Shown piece by piece: positions 9,552 to 18,422 of a DNA stretch of 64,000 nt. The position numbers were made by a program, and so were the translations under genes. Location of the stretch: positions 4,751,501 through 4,815,500 of the forward strand of contig NZ_FSRB01000001.1 of the NCBI RefSeq assembly GCF_900129635.1. Direction: 5' to 3'. Below the pieces are notes generated by a model. The model was given only the letters and a program-made list of their open reading frames with translations, ran no database searches and had not been told where the DNA came from. Position 1 is the first letter of the stretch; every line of letters starts with the position of its first letter. Source of the stretch: Singulisphaera sp. GP187 (GTDB taxonomy: Bacteria; Planctomycetota; Planctomycetia; Isosphaerales; Isosphaeraceae).

Positions 9552-10544
9552 ATGCGCGCTCGTCGAGGCTTCACACTCATTGAATTGCTTGTGGTGATTG
9601 CGATCATCGCCGTCCTGATCGCCCTGTTGTTGCCCGCGGTCCAGGCGGCACGCGAGGCAGCCCGCCGGTCCCAGTGCGTCAACAACTTGAAGCAACTGGG
9701 TCTCGCGCTGCACAACTACGAGAGCACCAATTCCGCGTTCACCTTCGCCGGGGCGAACTACGGCTGGTGCCAAAACGGCACGCCGGTCGCGAACCACAAA
9801 GGGGAGAACGTCATGAACCTGAACGGCATGGCGACGCTCTTGCCGTTCATGGAACAGAAGTCGCTCTCCAACGCCATCAACTTCTCACTGCCGATGTCCG
9901 ACCTCACCCAAGGCACCAGTAGCGGCACCACGACCCAGGGGAATGTGCTGGGCTCAGCCTTGGCCAACACCACGGTGGCGATCACGATGATTGGCATGCT
10001 GATCTGCCCGACCGACGCTGGGGACAAGCTGACGAAGGCCAGTTCCAATCCCCCGTACTACTCACCGGCCAACGGCGGGACCTACCGCGGGTACAAGACC
10101 AGCTACGACTTCGCGAACTTTGCCAATTACACCTGCAACCAGTGGACCAGCGCCACGGCCCAAGGCCGAATGATGTTCGGCGAGAACAGCAACGCCACCA
10201 TCGCATCGGTCCAGGACGGCACGTCGAATACCATCGCGATGATGGAGAAGACGTTCGACGTCTATAACGGCGACGCGTCGGCATGGGCGTTCCGCGGCTG
10301 GGTCGAGACCGGTGTGGACCCGAGCCTGGGAATCAACAGGTGGCAATACCCCGGGTATCCGACCACCCGGTTGGTGGGCCGACTCGGCTCGTGGGCCTGG
10401 GGAGGCAGCCTGCACCCCGGCGGGGCCAATGCGCTCCGCGGTGACGGGAGCGTGGTCTTCCTGAAGGAGACCACCGATATCGTCGTCCTGACCAAGCTCT
10501 CGCTCATGGCCGATGGCGGCGTGGTTTCATCGGATAGCTACTGA
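9552..10544 (+). CDS. DUF1559 pseudopilin-like protein, copy A
   Basis: A 330-aa protein with a type IV prepilin-like N-terminus (MRARRG then FTLIELLVVIAII), so the prepilin peptidase should cleave after the Gly at residue 6. The DUF1559 domain follows (VNNLKQLGLALHNYE), and the C-terminus carries the H-X9-DG motif as HPGGANALRGDG. It ends in SSDSY. The ATG at 9552 is chosen because it places the cleavage site at the usual distance. These proteins are highly multiplied in planctomycetes and are thought to be minor pseudopilins or surface proteins. The nearest relative is copy B at 12388-13380. Confidence 0.93.
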   Translation: MRARRGFTLIELLVVIAIIAVLIALLLPAVQAAREAARRSQCVNNLKQLGLALHNYESTNSAFTFAGANYGWCQNGTPVANHKGENVMNLNGMATLLPFMEQKSLSNAINFSLPMSDLTQGTSSGTTTQGNVLGSALANTTVAITMIGMLICPTDAGDKLTKASSNPPYYSPANGGTYRGYKTSYDFANFANYTCNQWTSATAQGRMMFGENSNATIASVQDGTSNTIAMMEKTFDVYNGDASAWAFRGWVETGVDPSLGINRWQYPGYPTTRLVGRLGSWAWGGSLHPGGANALRGDGSVVFLKETTDIVVLTKLSLMADGGVVSSDSY

Positions 10545-10552
10545 GGAAAATC

Positions 10553-11077
10553 ATGAAAGACGTGACGAACGATCGCGCCGCTCGGCCCCTCCGAGCGACA
10601 GCGCCCGCACTCGCCCTGTGGTGTCTGGGAGTGGGCGTGGGCGTGGTTGGCTGTGGAGAAAAACAAACCTCGGTCGTCGCGCTGGCCCCAGTAGCCGGCA
10701 AGGTGACCTTGGACGAGAAACCTCTGGCCGAGGCAGTGGTCGAATTTATCCCAACCGGGGACACCCAAGGTCAAGGGGGGGCCGCCACCACCAATGACGA
10801 GGGGCAATTCAAGGTCACCACCCCCTTCGGCGAAGAAGGTCTGACCGCGGGCGACTACAAGGTCATCGTTTCCAAATTGGTGCTCCCCCCCGACCTTCAC
10901 TTCGACGTCCCCCCCGACAAAAACCTCCCCCCCGCCGACAACCCCTACCAGGAGAGCCTGCCGCCGAAGTATTCGGACCGGCTGAACTCGACGCTGACGA
11001 TCAAAGTCGCCCCCAGCGGCTCGGACAAGGTGAGCCTCACCCTGAGGAGCCGAGGCAACAGCAGCAGCAAGAAGTAG
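10553..11077 (+). CDS. Lipoprotein with carboxypeptidase-regulatory-like domain, copy A
   Basis: A 174-aa putative lipoprotein. The N-terminus has a basic region, a hydrophobic stretch and a lipobox-like VVGC around residue 33. The rest is a single beta-sandwich of the carboxypeptidase-regulatory type (GKVTLDEKPLAEAVVEFIP, then GQFKVTTP and GDYKVIVSK). It lies 8 bp after the DUF1559 stop, so the two are probably co-transcribed and function together, perhaps in the envelope. The tail is Ser/Lys-rich (SSSKK). The role is unknown; a paralogue lies at 13389-13886. Confidence 0.85.
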   Translation: MKDVTNDRAARPLRATAPALALWCLGVGVGVVGCGEKQTSVVALAPVAGKVTLDEKPLAEAVVEFIPTGDTQGQGGAATTNDEGQFKVTTPFGEEGLTAGDYKVIVSKLVLPPDLHFDVPPDKNLPPADNPYQESLPPKYSDRLNSTLTIKVAPSGSDKVSLTLRSRGNSSSKK

Positions 11078-11124
11078 CAACAGCAATCACAATGATCGCA
11101 GCAGCAGGGCCTGCTTGAAACAAA

Positions 11125-11147
11125 GGCGTCGCCCTCCCAGCGACGCC
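11125..11147 (+). terminator. Hairpin after lipoprotein copy A
   Basis: GGCGTCGC (11125-11132) pairs exactly with GCGACGCC (11140-11147) across a 7-nt loop. No T-tract follows. The same hairpin and roughly 30 bp of downstream sequence recur after lipoprotein copy B at 13904-13930, so the structure is conserved within the duplication. Confidence 0.6.
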
Positions 11148-11299
11148 CTGTCCCCAACGGGTATGACGAGCCCGGCCTCCCCACCACATCAAACTCGCAA
11201 TTTAGACAATTTTGCATGTTCATCCGTTTTTATTCCTGAATGATCCTGCACATCCCGGTTGGTCTTCCTCCAGCACCGGCCCGGATTCTTGAAGTCGAA

Positions 11300-11802
11300 G
11301 GGCCGAAAACCTCTCGCGCCGGGAGATCGCCCGGCGGCTCCTGGCCGCCAAGGGCGGCGGCGATCGACCGCGTCCACGAGGTCGAGGCGGTCGCCTTCGC
11401 CCGCGAATCCGCGCCGGCGACTCTGGCCGAGACGCTCAAGCAACCAGGCAACCCCGATGACCCCGCAACCTCGACGACCGGCTGGCAACCCGTCCTCGCC
11501 GGGGCGATCCGCGAGAGCGACGCCCCGGTGCGCGCGATCGTCCTGCTGACCGACGGGCGCCAGAACGCGCCGGGGGACTCGGCTGCGACGATCGATCGCC
11601 TGGCGGCCCGCGGCATTCCGGTCTACCCGATCCTGATCGGCTCGACGGTCGCGCCGCGCGATGCGGCCGTGGCCTCGGTCCGGGCTCCCGAGGGGGTGCA
11701 CAAGGGAACCCCCGGTCTGAGACCACCGCGCGCCCCTGCTTCGCTTCTTCGCCATCGTCACCTGCCAGTGGGTCATGAGAAAGCGGGTCGGCTTGCCCTC
11801 CC
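11300..11802 (+). pseudogene. Decayed partial copy of the vWA/amidotransferase-like gene
   Basis: The segment about 11300-11702 is a close copy of about 6942-7366 in the vWA gene at 6582-9020, including the stretches encoding FAFARESAPATL-like and VLLTDGRQNAPGDS residues. It then jumps to sequence matching the last 90 bp of that gene, ending in RKRVGLP-like coding. About 1.5 kb of the middle and the whole N-terminus are missing, and an indel near 11350 changes frame, so it cannot encode a working protein. Its position directly before DUF1559 copy B mirrors the intact gene before copy A, supporting a tandem duplication of the block. Confidence 0.85.
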
Positions 11803-12387
11803 AGGATCGACGTCAACAAAAACCAACACGGCCAAGGGAATTCTCCAAGGCGTTGCTTGCCGGGCGCGTCCGAATCACGACCCATCGCGTTTCGACCCGC
11901 GTGGTCGAAGGGGTGGTGACCATTCAGAGGGGCCTCGATTTGGCTGCCGAATCAAACCGGGCCGAGAGTCAGGCCGAATTTTGAACGAACCTGAACAAAG
12001 GCATGAGTAAGCCCTACGACGCATCGAGGCGCGCCCCCCCCTCCTCCCCGACATTCGCACGTTCCCAAGCAAGCAATTCGCCAACGCCAATTGGATAAGA
12101 CCATGATATCACTGTTTCCCTAAATGTTTATTATTAGAGACACAGACCATTTGCCGCTCGCTTCAATACAAGCGTCGAATACACTAGAGCCTCGATGGCA
12201 GGTCAGTGTTCCAAAACTTCGCAATCATTTTTCATTTTGGCTTTTCGATGTTTTTTGAATTTGCGCACGTGCTTTTTTGCAACTCGCACTTCCGCTTCTC
12301 CCTCGCTGGAGAGGGAACTACCAAGTGGGCTCGAAGGTGTCTTGCTGGCTTCCTTGCTGTTCCTCACTCATTAGGAGGTCGTTCGCA
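11803..12387 (+). other. 585-bp intergenic region before DUF1559 copy B
   Basis: No gene was recognised. Part of it (12090-12300) is AT-richer and may hold the promoter for copy B. It is not obviously similar to the leader of copy A at 9021-9551 even though the coding sequences that follow are nearly identical. Confidence 0.5.
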
Positions 12388-13380
12388 ATGCGCGCTTCTC
12401 GTGGCTTTACGCTCATCGAATTACTGGTGGTGATCGCGATTATCGCGGTCCTGATTGCCCTGCTGCTGCCCGCGGTCCAGGCGGCCCGCGAGGCGAGCCG
12501 CCGGTCCCAGTGCGTCAACAACTTGAAGCAACTGGGTCTCGCGCTGCACAACTACGAGAGCACCAATTCCGCGTTCACCTTCGCTGGGGCGAACTACGGC
12601 TGGTGCCAAAACGGCACGCCGGTCGCGAACCACAAAGGGGAGAACGTCATGAACCTGAACGGCATGGCGACGCTCTTGCCCTTCATGGAACAGAAGTCGC
12701 TCTACAACGCCATCAACTTCTCACTGCCGATGTCCGACCTCATCCAAGGCACCAGCACCGGCACGAATACCCAGGGGAACGTGCTGGGGTCGGCCTTGGC
12801 CAACACCACGGTGGCAATGACGATAATTGGCATGTTGATCTGCCCGACCGACACTGGGGACAAGCTGACGAAGGTCAGTTCCAATCCCCCCTACTACTCA
12901 CCGGTCAACGGCGGTGCCTATCGCGGGTACAAAACCAGCTACGACTTCGCGAACGTTGCCACTTACACCTGCAACCAGTGGACCAGCGCCACGGCCCAAG
13001 GCCGAATGATGTTCGGCGAGAACAGCAACACCACCATCGCGGCGGTCCGAGACGGCACGTCGAACACCATCGCGATGATGGAGAAGACGTTCGACGTCTA
13101 TAACGGCGACGCGTCGGCATGGGCGTTCCGCGGCTGGGTCGAGACCGGTGTGGACCCGAGCCTGGGAATCAACAGGTGGCAATACCCCGGGTATCCGACC
13201 ACCCGGTTGGTGGGCCGACTCGGCTCGTGGGCCTGGGGAGGCAGCCTGCACCCCGGCGGGGCCAATGCGCTCCGCGGTGACGGGAGCGTGGTCTTCCTGA
13301 AGGAGACCACCGATATCGTCGTCCTGACCAAGCTCTCGCTCATGGCCGATGGCGGCGTGGTTTCATCGGATAGCTACTGA
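12388..13380 (+). CDS. DUF1559 pseudopilin-like protein, copy B
   Basis: A 330-aa paralogue of the protein at 9552-10544. It starts with MRASRG before FTLIELLVVIAII, and keeps the H-X9-DG motif and the SSDSY end. The ATG at 12388 has AGGAGG at 12373-12378. The final 300 bp or so are identical to copy A at the nucleotide level, including silent positions, while the first part of the mature region differs at scattered positions. This implies recent duplication or gene conversion. Confidence 0.94.
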   Translation: MRASRGFTLIELLVVIAIIAVLIALLLPAVQAAREASRRSQCVNNLKQLGLALHNYESTNSAFTFAGANYGWCQNGTPVANHKGENVMNLNGMATLLPFMEQKSLYNAINFSLPMSDLIQGTSTGTNTQGNVLGSALANTTVAMTIIGMLICPTDTGDKLTKVSSNPPYYSPVNGGAYRGYKTSYDFANVATYTCNQWTSATAQGRMMFGENSNTTIAAVRDGTSNTIAMMEKTFDVYNGDASAWAFRGWVETGVDPSLGINRWQYPGYPTTRLVGRLGSWAWGGSLHPGGANALRGDGSVVFLKETTDIVVLTKLSLMADGGVVSSDSY

Positions 13381-13388
13381 GGGTAATC

Positions 13389-13886
13389 ATGAAGAATCTC
13401 ACAAGCGGTCTCGCCACCCGGAGACCCTGGGCGGCGACGTGGGCGATTGCCTTGGTGTTTCTGGGAGTGGCCGGCTGTGCCAAGGGACAGAAGTCAAGCA
13501 CATCGCTGGCTCCGGTAGCCGGCACGGTGAAACTGGACGACAAACCGCTGGCCGAGGCCGCTCTGGAGTTCGTCCCCAACGGGGATACCCATGGTCAGGG
13601 GGGGGCCGCCTCCTCCGACGAGGCGGGCCACTTTGTGGTCACCACCCCCTTCGGCGAAGAGGGCTTGCCCCCTGGTGAGTACCGAGTCATCATTTCCAAG
13701 CTGGTGCTTCCCCAGGATATGCACTTCGACATCCCTCCCGACAAGAACCTTCCGCCCATCGAAACCCCCTACCGCGAGAGTCTGCCTCTACGCTACGCCG
13801 ACCGGATGAACTCGAAGTTGTCGGTCAAGGTCGCCCCCAGCGGTACGGACAAGATGGTCTTCACTTTGCGGAGCGGTAAGAAGTAG
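13389..13886 (+). CDS. Lipoprotein with carboxypeptidase-regulatory-like domain, copy B
   Basis: A 165-aa paralogue of the protein at 10553-11077, again 8 bp after its DUF1559 partner. The lipobox-like VAGC is near residue 29. The beta-sandwich segments GTVKLDDKPLAEAALEFVP and GEYRVIISKLVLP match copy A, but overall divergence is much greater than between the two DUF1559 partners. It is probably anchored in a membrane facing the periplasm. Function unknown. Confidence 0.86.
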   Translation: MKNLTSGLATRRPWAATWAIALVFLGVAGCAKGQKSSTSLAPVAGTVKLDDKPLAEAALEFVPNGDTHGQGGAASSDEAGHFVVTTPFGEEGLPPGEYRVIISKLVLPQDMHFDIPPDKNLPPIETPYRESLPLRYADRMNSKLSVKVAPSGTDKMVFTLRSGKK

Positions 13887-13903
13887 TGAGGCCCGCCCAA
13901 AAC

Positions 13904-13930
13904 AGGGCGTCGCCCTCCCAGCGACGCCCT
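13904..13930 (+). terminator. Hairpin after lipoprotein copy B
   Basis: AGGGCGTCGC (13904-13913) pairs exactly with GCGACGCCCT (13921-13930) over a 7-nt loop, 17 bp after the stop. It is a longer version of the hairpin at 11125-11147 and lacks a T-tract. Confidence 0.65.
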
Positions 13931-14023
13931 GTCCCCAACGGGTATGACGAGCCCGTCCCCCCCCACCCTCTCTTTCTCATCAGACCCTATTATTTTTTCC
14001 CGAGGCGTTGCCCCGGGCTGCCT

Positions 14024-14214
14024 TACAGCGGTTTACCCTCGAGTCACTCACATCCTGGTGACTGGAGTTTCGGCCCCCGTTGCGCTCGCATCCTTGTCGC
14101 TGAGGTCTCGGCCCCGAGGGCGAACGCCAAAAGTTCGGGGTCCGCGACCTCGGCGACCCATGAGCGCGGCTCGGTCGCCATGACCCGTGCGCCTTCCGAC
14201 GGTAAACCGCTGTA
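14024..14214. repeat. Non-coding element bounded by a 14-bp inverted repeat
   Basis: TACAGCGGTTTACC (14024-14037) is the exact reverse complement of GGTAAACCGCTGTA (14201-14214). The 163-bp interior contains several shorter self-complementary runs and no convincing gene. It occupies the middle of the 13931-14457 intergenic region. No target duplication was seen, so it may be a MITE-like element or a structured RNA. Confidence 0.6.
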
Positions 14215-14457
14215 GCCCCTGTGTCTCCCGACATCGAGAAAACCGGAAAGCGTGAGGGGGGGAAGGAAGCCAGACACCTCTGTCGACGCATCATCGGGGG
14301 CGATTCCAAGTGAGGCCGACTCTCTTGTTGACACGATCGCGCCTGGTTAATCTGCAACAGGTAGGCGAAGTGCGCAGCCGCACATCGTCGCGGTTAACGG
14401 GAGGGGGAAGGTCCCCCCCTAAGCTAAGGTTGCACTCGATACGGGAGTGAGCATCCG

Positions 14458-14769
14458 ATGAGAACGGCGTTGCGGACGGGAGCAGTCATCGTGCTCGCGA
14501 TTGGCGGGTTGGTCGGGGTTGGCACCCGTGAAGCGCAGGCGCAGGTCGGGGTCCCCTACGGCCCTTATTCCATGACCCGAAGTCAGTTCAACCAGTTCGC
14601 GCCCGTTTACTATCCGAGGATCAACAACAACTTCGGTTTCGGCTCTTACGGACGATCCCGCTTTTATGGCGGTAGAGGCGGATTCCGTGGTTACGGCTAC
14701 GGCTTCAACCGCGGCGGTTACAACTTCAGCTTCAACCGCAACTTCAACCGCGGCTTCCGGCGACGCTGA
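14458..14769 (+). CDS. Small secreted protein rich in Gly, Phe, Tyr, Arg and Asn
   Basis: A 103-aa protein. The first 30 residues form a signal peptide (RTALRTGAVIVLAIGGLVGV, then AQA before the probable cut). The mature part has a short segment with MTRSQFNQFAPVYYP, followed by about 50 residues made almost only of G, F, Y, R, N and S (RFYGGRGGFRGYGYGFNRGG as an example). That composition is like RGG/FG low-complexity proteins. No catalytic domain is visible. The product is probably periplasmic or surface-exposed; the function is unknown. Confidence 0.75.
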   Translation: MRTALRTGAVIVLAIGGLVGVGTREAQAQVGVPYGPYSMTRSQFNQFAPVYYPRINNNFGFGSYGRSRFYGGRGGFRGYGYGFNRGGYNFSFNRNFNRGFRRR

Positions 14770-14837
14770 AAGCCTGTCTGAAAAAGGGTCTTATCGGGGG
14801 CTTCCCTCGTCGTGGTGCCATCCTCAACGGTGCCCCG

Positions 14838-14860
14838 CGGCGCGGCTTTTCGCCGCGCCG
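14838..14860 (+). terminator. GC-rich hairpin downstream of the small secreted protein
   Basis: CGGCGCGGC (14838-14846) pairs with GCCGCGCCG (14852-14860) over a short T-rich loop, about 70 bp after the stop. There is no long T-tract on the 3' side. It probably ends the upstream transcript. Confidence 0.55.
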
Positions 14861-15043
14861 GGGTTCTCGGCGACTCTCTTACGCGAGAGGTTCGACCCGT
14901 TGTAAGATGTGGGCCGATCGATCGCACACTTTGAGAGTGTCGGGTCGTTGGCCCCGAATCGTCTCCGACGAACGGCGCTTCGCCCGCTGCGCGGTCGCAA
15001 CCCAGACACGGAATCCGCAAAAAACAAAGAAGAGCCCCAAGCG

Positions 15044-16555
15044 ATGCACGACAAACGGACTGCCCGGGCCTTACTCGTCGGAACGATGTTACTGCTCTCA
15101 GCCCCCTGCTTGGCCCGCGAGGGCGACGCCGAGGAGAGTGCGATCCGCGAGTCGGTCGTGAAGGTCTCGGCGACGATGCGGCCTCCCGATATCGTCAAGC
15201 CGTGGACCAAGCAGAGCCCGCGCGACGTCAGCGGCACCGGCGTGATCATTGACGGCAAACGGATCCTGACCAACGCGCATGTCGTCCTCTATGCCAGCCA
15301 GTTGTTCGTCGAGTCGCACCAGTCGAGCGACAAGTTGGCCGCCACGGTCGAGGCGATCAGCACCGGCATGGACCTCGCGGTGCTCAAGCTCGAAGACGAG
15401 TCGTTCTTCGACAAGCGCCCCCCCTTGACCCGGATCGATGCGCTTCCCGAGGTCAAAGACTCGGTCCTGGTCTACGGCTATCCCCAGGGGGGGACCAGCC
15501 TGTCGGTGACCAAGGGGATCGTTTCGCGGATCGAGTTCGCCCCCTACAACGAGCAAGCTGCGGGGGTCCGCATTCAGGTCGACGCGGCGATCAACCCGGG
15601 CAACAGCGGGGGACCGGCCCTGGTCGACAACAAGCTCATCGGCCTGATCTTTAGCCGGCTCAACCAGTCGGACAACATCGGCTACATCATCCCGAGCGAA
15701 GAGATCGACCTGTTCCTCAAGGATGTCGCCGACGGCAAGTACGACGGCAAGCCGGCGATGCACGACGTGCTGCAAACCTTGGAGAACGAGGCCCTCCGGA
15801 GCATGCTCAAGGTCGACAAGAAGACCACGGGCATGGTCGTCCACAAGCCCGACAACGACGAAGCGTCGTACCCGCTCAAAGAGTGGGACCTGATCACCAA
15901 GATCGGCGACCAGGAGGTCGACAACGTGGGCATGGTCAAGGTCCGCGACAACCTCCGGCTCCGGTTCCAGTATCTGATCCAGAAGCTCGCCAAGGACGGC
16001 AAGGTCCCCCTGACGGTGATCCGAGACGGCAAGCCGACGACCATCGAACTGCCCGTCAGCCCGAAGCACGAGATGCTGATCGAGTCGCTCCGCGGCCACT
16101 ACCCCCAGTACTTCGTCTTCGGCCCCTTGGTCTTCTCGCCCGTCTCGTCGGAGATTCTCGCCGGACTCGGCGATCGGACCGCCGCGCTCTTCAGCGCCAT
16201 CGGCAGCCCGATGGCCACGCGACGGGGCGACCGACCCAACTTCGAGGGCGAAGAACTCGTCGTGGTCGCCGCGCCGATGTTTCCGCACCCGACCAGCAAG
16301 GGGTATTCAAACCCATTCATGAAAGTGATCAAGGAGGTCAACGGCACCCGCGTCCGCAACATCCGCCACCTCGTCGAGCTCATCCGCGACGCCACCGACA
16401 AGTACATCACGATCAGCTTCGACGACCGCGCCTCCGAAACGATCGTCTTCAACCGCGAGGAGGCCCTCCGCGCCACCGAGGACATCCTCAACGACAACGG
16501 GCTGCGGCAGCAGGCGTCCGACAACTTGAAGGCCGTCTGGTCCGAGAAAAAATGA
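15044..16555 (+). CDS. Trypsin-like (HtrA/DegP-type) serine protease with PDZ regions
   Basis: A 503-aa exported serine protease. The start at 15044 (MHDKRTARALLVGTMLLLSA) gives a clean signal peptide; the frame is open upstream but that extension looks non-coding. The catalytic triad is visible: His in LTNAHVV, Asp in GMDLAVLKL, and Ser in NPGNSGGPAL. A C-terminal region of about 250 residues contains PDZ-like segments (WDLITKIGDQEVDNVG and VIKEVNGTRVRNIRHL). It probably degrades or refolds envelope proteins. Confidence 0.9.
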   Translation: MHDKRTARALLVGTMLLLSAPCLAREGDAEESAIRESVVKVSATMRPPDIVKPWTKQSPRDVSGTGVIIDGKRILTNAHVVLYASQLFVESHQSSDKLAATVEAISTGMDLAVLKLEDESFFDKRPPLTRIDALPEVKDSVLVYGYPQGGTSLSVTKGIVSRIEFAPYNEQAAGVRIQVDAAINPGNSGGPALVDNKLIGLIFSRLNQSDNIGYIIPSEEIDLFLKDVADGKYDGKPAMHDVLQTLENEALRSMLKVDKKTTGMVVHKPDNDEASYPLKEWDLITKIGDQEVDNVGMVKVRDNLRLRFQYLIQKLAKDGKVPLTVIRDGKPTTIELPVSPKHEMLIESLRGHYPQYFVFGPLVFSPVSSEILAGLGDRTAALFSAIGSPMATRRGDRPNFEGEELVVVAAPMFPHPTSKGYSNPFMKVIKEVNGTRVRNIRHLVELIRDATDKYITISFDDRASETIVFNREEALRATEDILNDNGLRQQASDNLKAVWSEKK

Positions 16556-16896
16556 GCCGGGAAGAACGGACAACCGATCGCAAACCGACTCCTGAGAAGC
16601 TTTCCCCCGGAGAGCCAACACGGTTCCTCGACGAATCTCACTCAGCACGTCCACAGTGACAAAAACTTTCTGCCAGGCGCCACAGGTTCCAACTGGGACC
16701 CCGTGGCGTCCAGCGACCGTCCGCGGAAAGCCTTGGCGATTTCGATCGTCCTCCCGTGGGCGCGATAAAATACCATTTGTGCATCCGTCGTTTCCCGGGA
16801 CTTGGGTTTCTGGGTAGAAACGGTCGCCCCGTCGGGGCTGTAAAATGCGGATCTGACTTTTCTCACCTCCTCTCGAGGTCGCGGATCGGACCGGGC
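16556..16896 (+). other. 341-bp intergenic region with a hairpin
   Basis: No gene is recognised. An imperfect hairpin spans 16678-16708 (CGCCAC with GTGGCG outside, GGTTCC with GGGACC inside). It could end the protease transcript or lie in the leader of the phosphate transporter. A 47-residue in-frame extension of the transporter into this region is not transporter-like. Confidence 0.45.
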
Positions 16897-18309
16897 ATGA
16901 TTTTCGCTTTATTCAACGGTTCCGGTTCCCTCAGTGGTGGCTCGCTGGCCTTGCTCATCGTGGCCTTGGCGATCGCCTTGGGGTTTGAGTTCGTCAACGG
17001 ATTCCACGACACGGCCAACGCCGTCGCCACGGTGATCTACACCAAGTCGCTGAGGCCCTGGCCGGCGGTCCTCTGGTCGGGGTTCTGCAACTTCTGCGGC
17101 GTCTACCTGGGCGGGACGGCGGTCGCCTTCAGTATTGTCAACCTCCTGCCGGTCGACCTGCTGATCCGAGCCGGGTCGGGCGCGGGCCTGGCGATGGTAC
17201 TTGCACTCTTGATCGCGGCGATCCTCTGGAACCTCGGAACCTGGTTCCTGGGGCTGCCGACGTCGAGCTCGCACACCCTGATCGGGGCGATCGTGGGGGT
17301 GGGCCTGGCCAACTCCCTGTTGCCCGGCCACGTCTTCGGTGAGGGGGTCAACTGGGACAAGGCGGGCGAGGTCGGGCTCTCGCTCTTGCTCTCTCCTTTG
17401 ATCGGCTTCTCCCTGTCGGCGGGCCTCTACCTCCTCTTGAAAGCGACGATCCGGAGCCCGGAATTGTACGCGGCTCCCCCCGAAGACCGGCCACCGCCGT
17501 TCTGGATCCGCGCCGTCCTGGTTTCCACCTGCACCGGGGTCAGCTTCGCCCACGGTTCCAACGACGGCCAGAAGGGGATCGGGCTGATTATGCTCATCCT
17601 GATCGGCGTCGTCCCCGCGCACTACGCCCTCAACCCCGAAACCAGCGCGTCGCAAGTCCAACAGACGGTCGCGGCCGCCGCACAGCTCGAGAGCCTGCTC
17701 CGGCAGCGCGAATCGATCCCGGGGGTCTCCGCCTTGCTCGATCGGCTGACCGACCTCCGCGCGACCCTCGAACGGTATCCCACCCTCCGATCGATCCCGG
17801 AGGGGGATCGCTGGCGCGTCCGGGCCGACCTGCTGAAACTGAGCAAGGGGCTTGCCACCTTGAAGCGAGCGAAACACTCGGGGATCTCGACCCAGGAATG
17901 GAAGGCGGTCGAGCAGTGCCGGGCGGAGATGAAGCTCTTAATCGAGTATTCGCCGACGTGGGTCCTCATGGCCGTGGCCACCGCGCTTGGGGTTGGCACC
18001 ACGGTGGGTTGGAAGCGGATCGTCCTCACCGTCGGCGAGAAGATCGGCAAGAGCCATCTCACCTACGCTCAAGGTGCCAGCGCGGAGCTCGTGGCAATGA
18101 GCACGATCGGCCTGGCCGACCTCGGTGGCCTCCCCGTCAGCACGACCCACGTCCTCTCCTCGGGCGTCGCCGGCACGATGGCCGCAAGCGGGTCGGGCCT
18201 GCAAGGCAGAACCGTCCGCAACATCGCCCTGGCCTGGCTCCTGACCCTGCCGGTGTCCATGCTGCTCGCGGGAGGCCTCTATCTCGTGTTCCGCCTGGCG
18301 GTCGTCTAA
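16897..18309 (+). CDS. Inorganic phosphate transporter, PiT family
   Basis: A 470-aa polytopic membrane protein of the PiT/PHO4 family, which carries phosphate into the cell coupled to H+ or Na+. Both signature repeats are visible: FVNGFHDTANAVAT near the N-terminus and SFAHGSNDGQKGIG in the centre, with paired motifs TSSSHTLIGAIVG and VSTTHVLSSGVAG. A helical hydrophilic loop of about 110 residues lies between the halves. The ATG at 16897 places the first helix properly. No PhoU-like partner lies next to it. Confidence 0.95.
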   Translation: MIFALFNGSGSLSGGSLALLIVALAIALGFEFVNGFHDTANAVATVIYTKSLRPWPAVLWSGFCNFCGVYLGGTAVAFSIVNLLPVDLLIRAGSGAGLAMVLALLIAAILWNLGTWFLGLPTSSSHTLIGAIVGVGLANSLLPGHVFGEGVNWDKAGEVGLSLLLSPLIGFSLSAGLYLLLKATIRSPELYAAPPEDRPPPFWIRAVLVSTCTGVSFAHGSNDGQKGIGLIMLILIGVVPAHYALNPETSASQVQQTVAAAAQLESLLRQRESIPGVSALLDRLTDLRATLERYPTLRSIPEGDRWRVRADLLKLSKGLATLKRAKHSGISTQEWKAVEQCRAEMKLLIEYSPTWVLMAVATALGVGTTVGWKRIVLTVGEKIGKSHLTYAQGASAELVAMSTIGLADLGGLPVSTTHVLSSGVAGTMAASGSGLQGRTVRNIALAWLLTLPVSMLLAGGLYLVFRLAVV

Positions 18310-18363
18310 GCCAAACCGGTGGCGGTAGACTTCCTCGTTCTGCCAACCCTCGATCCGAAGTGA

Positions 18364-18393
18364 GTGGCCGCGGTCACCTGCCACCGCGGCCAC
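18364..18393. terminator. Bidirectional hairpin between convergent genes
   Basis: GTGGCCGCGGT (18364-18374) pairs with ACCGCGGCCAC (18383-18393) over an 8-nt loop. It lies between the ends of the phosphate transporter (+) and the small lipoprotein (-), so it may serve both. Confidence 0.7.
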
Positions 18394-18422
18394 CCAGAAA
18401 TTACGGCGGGACGACCTCGGCC

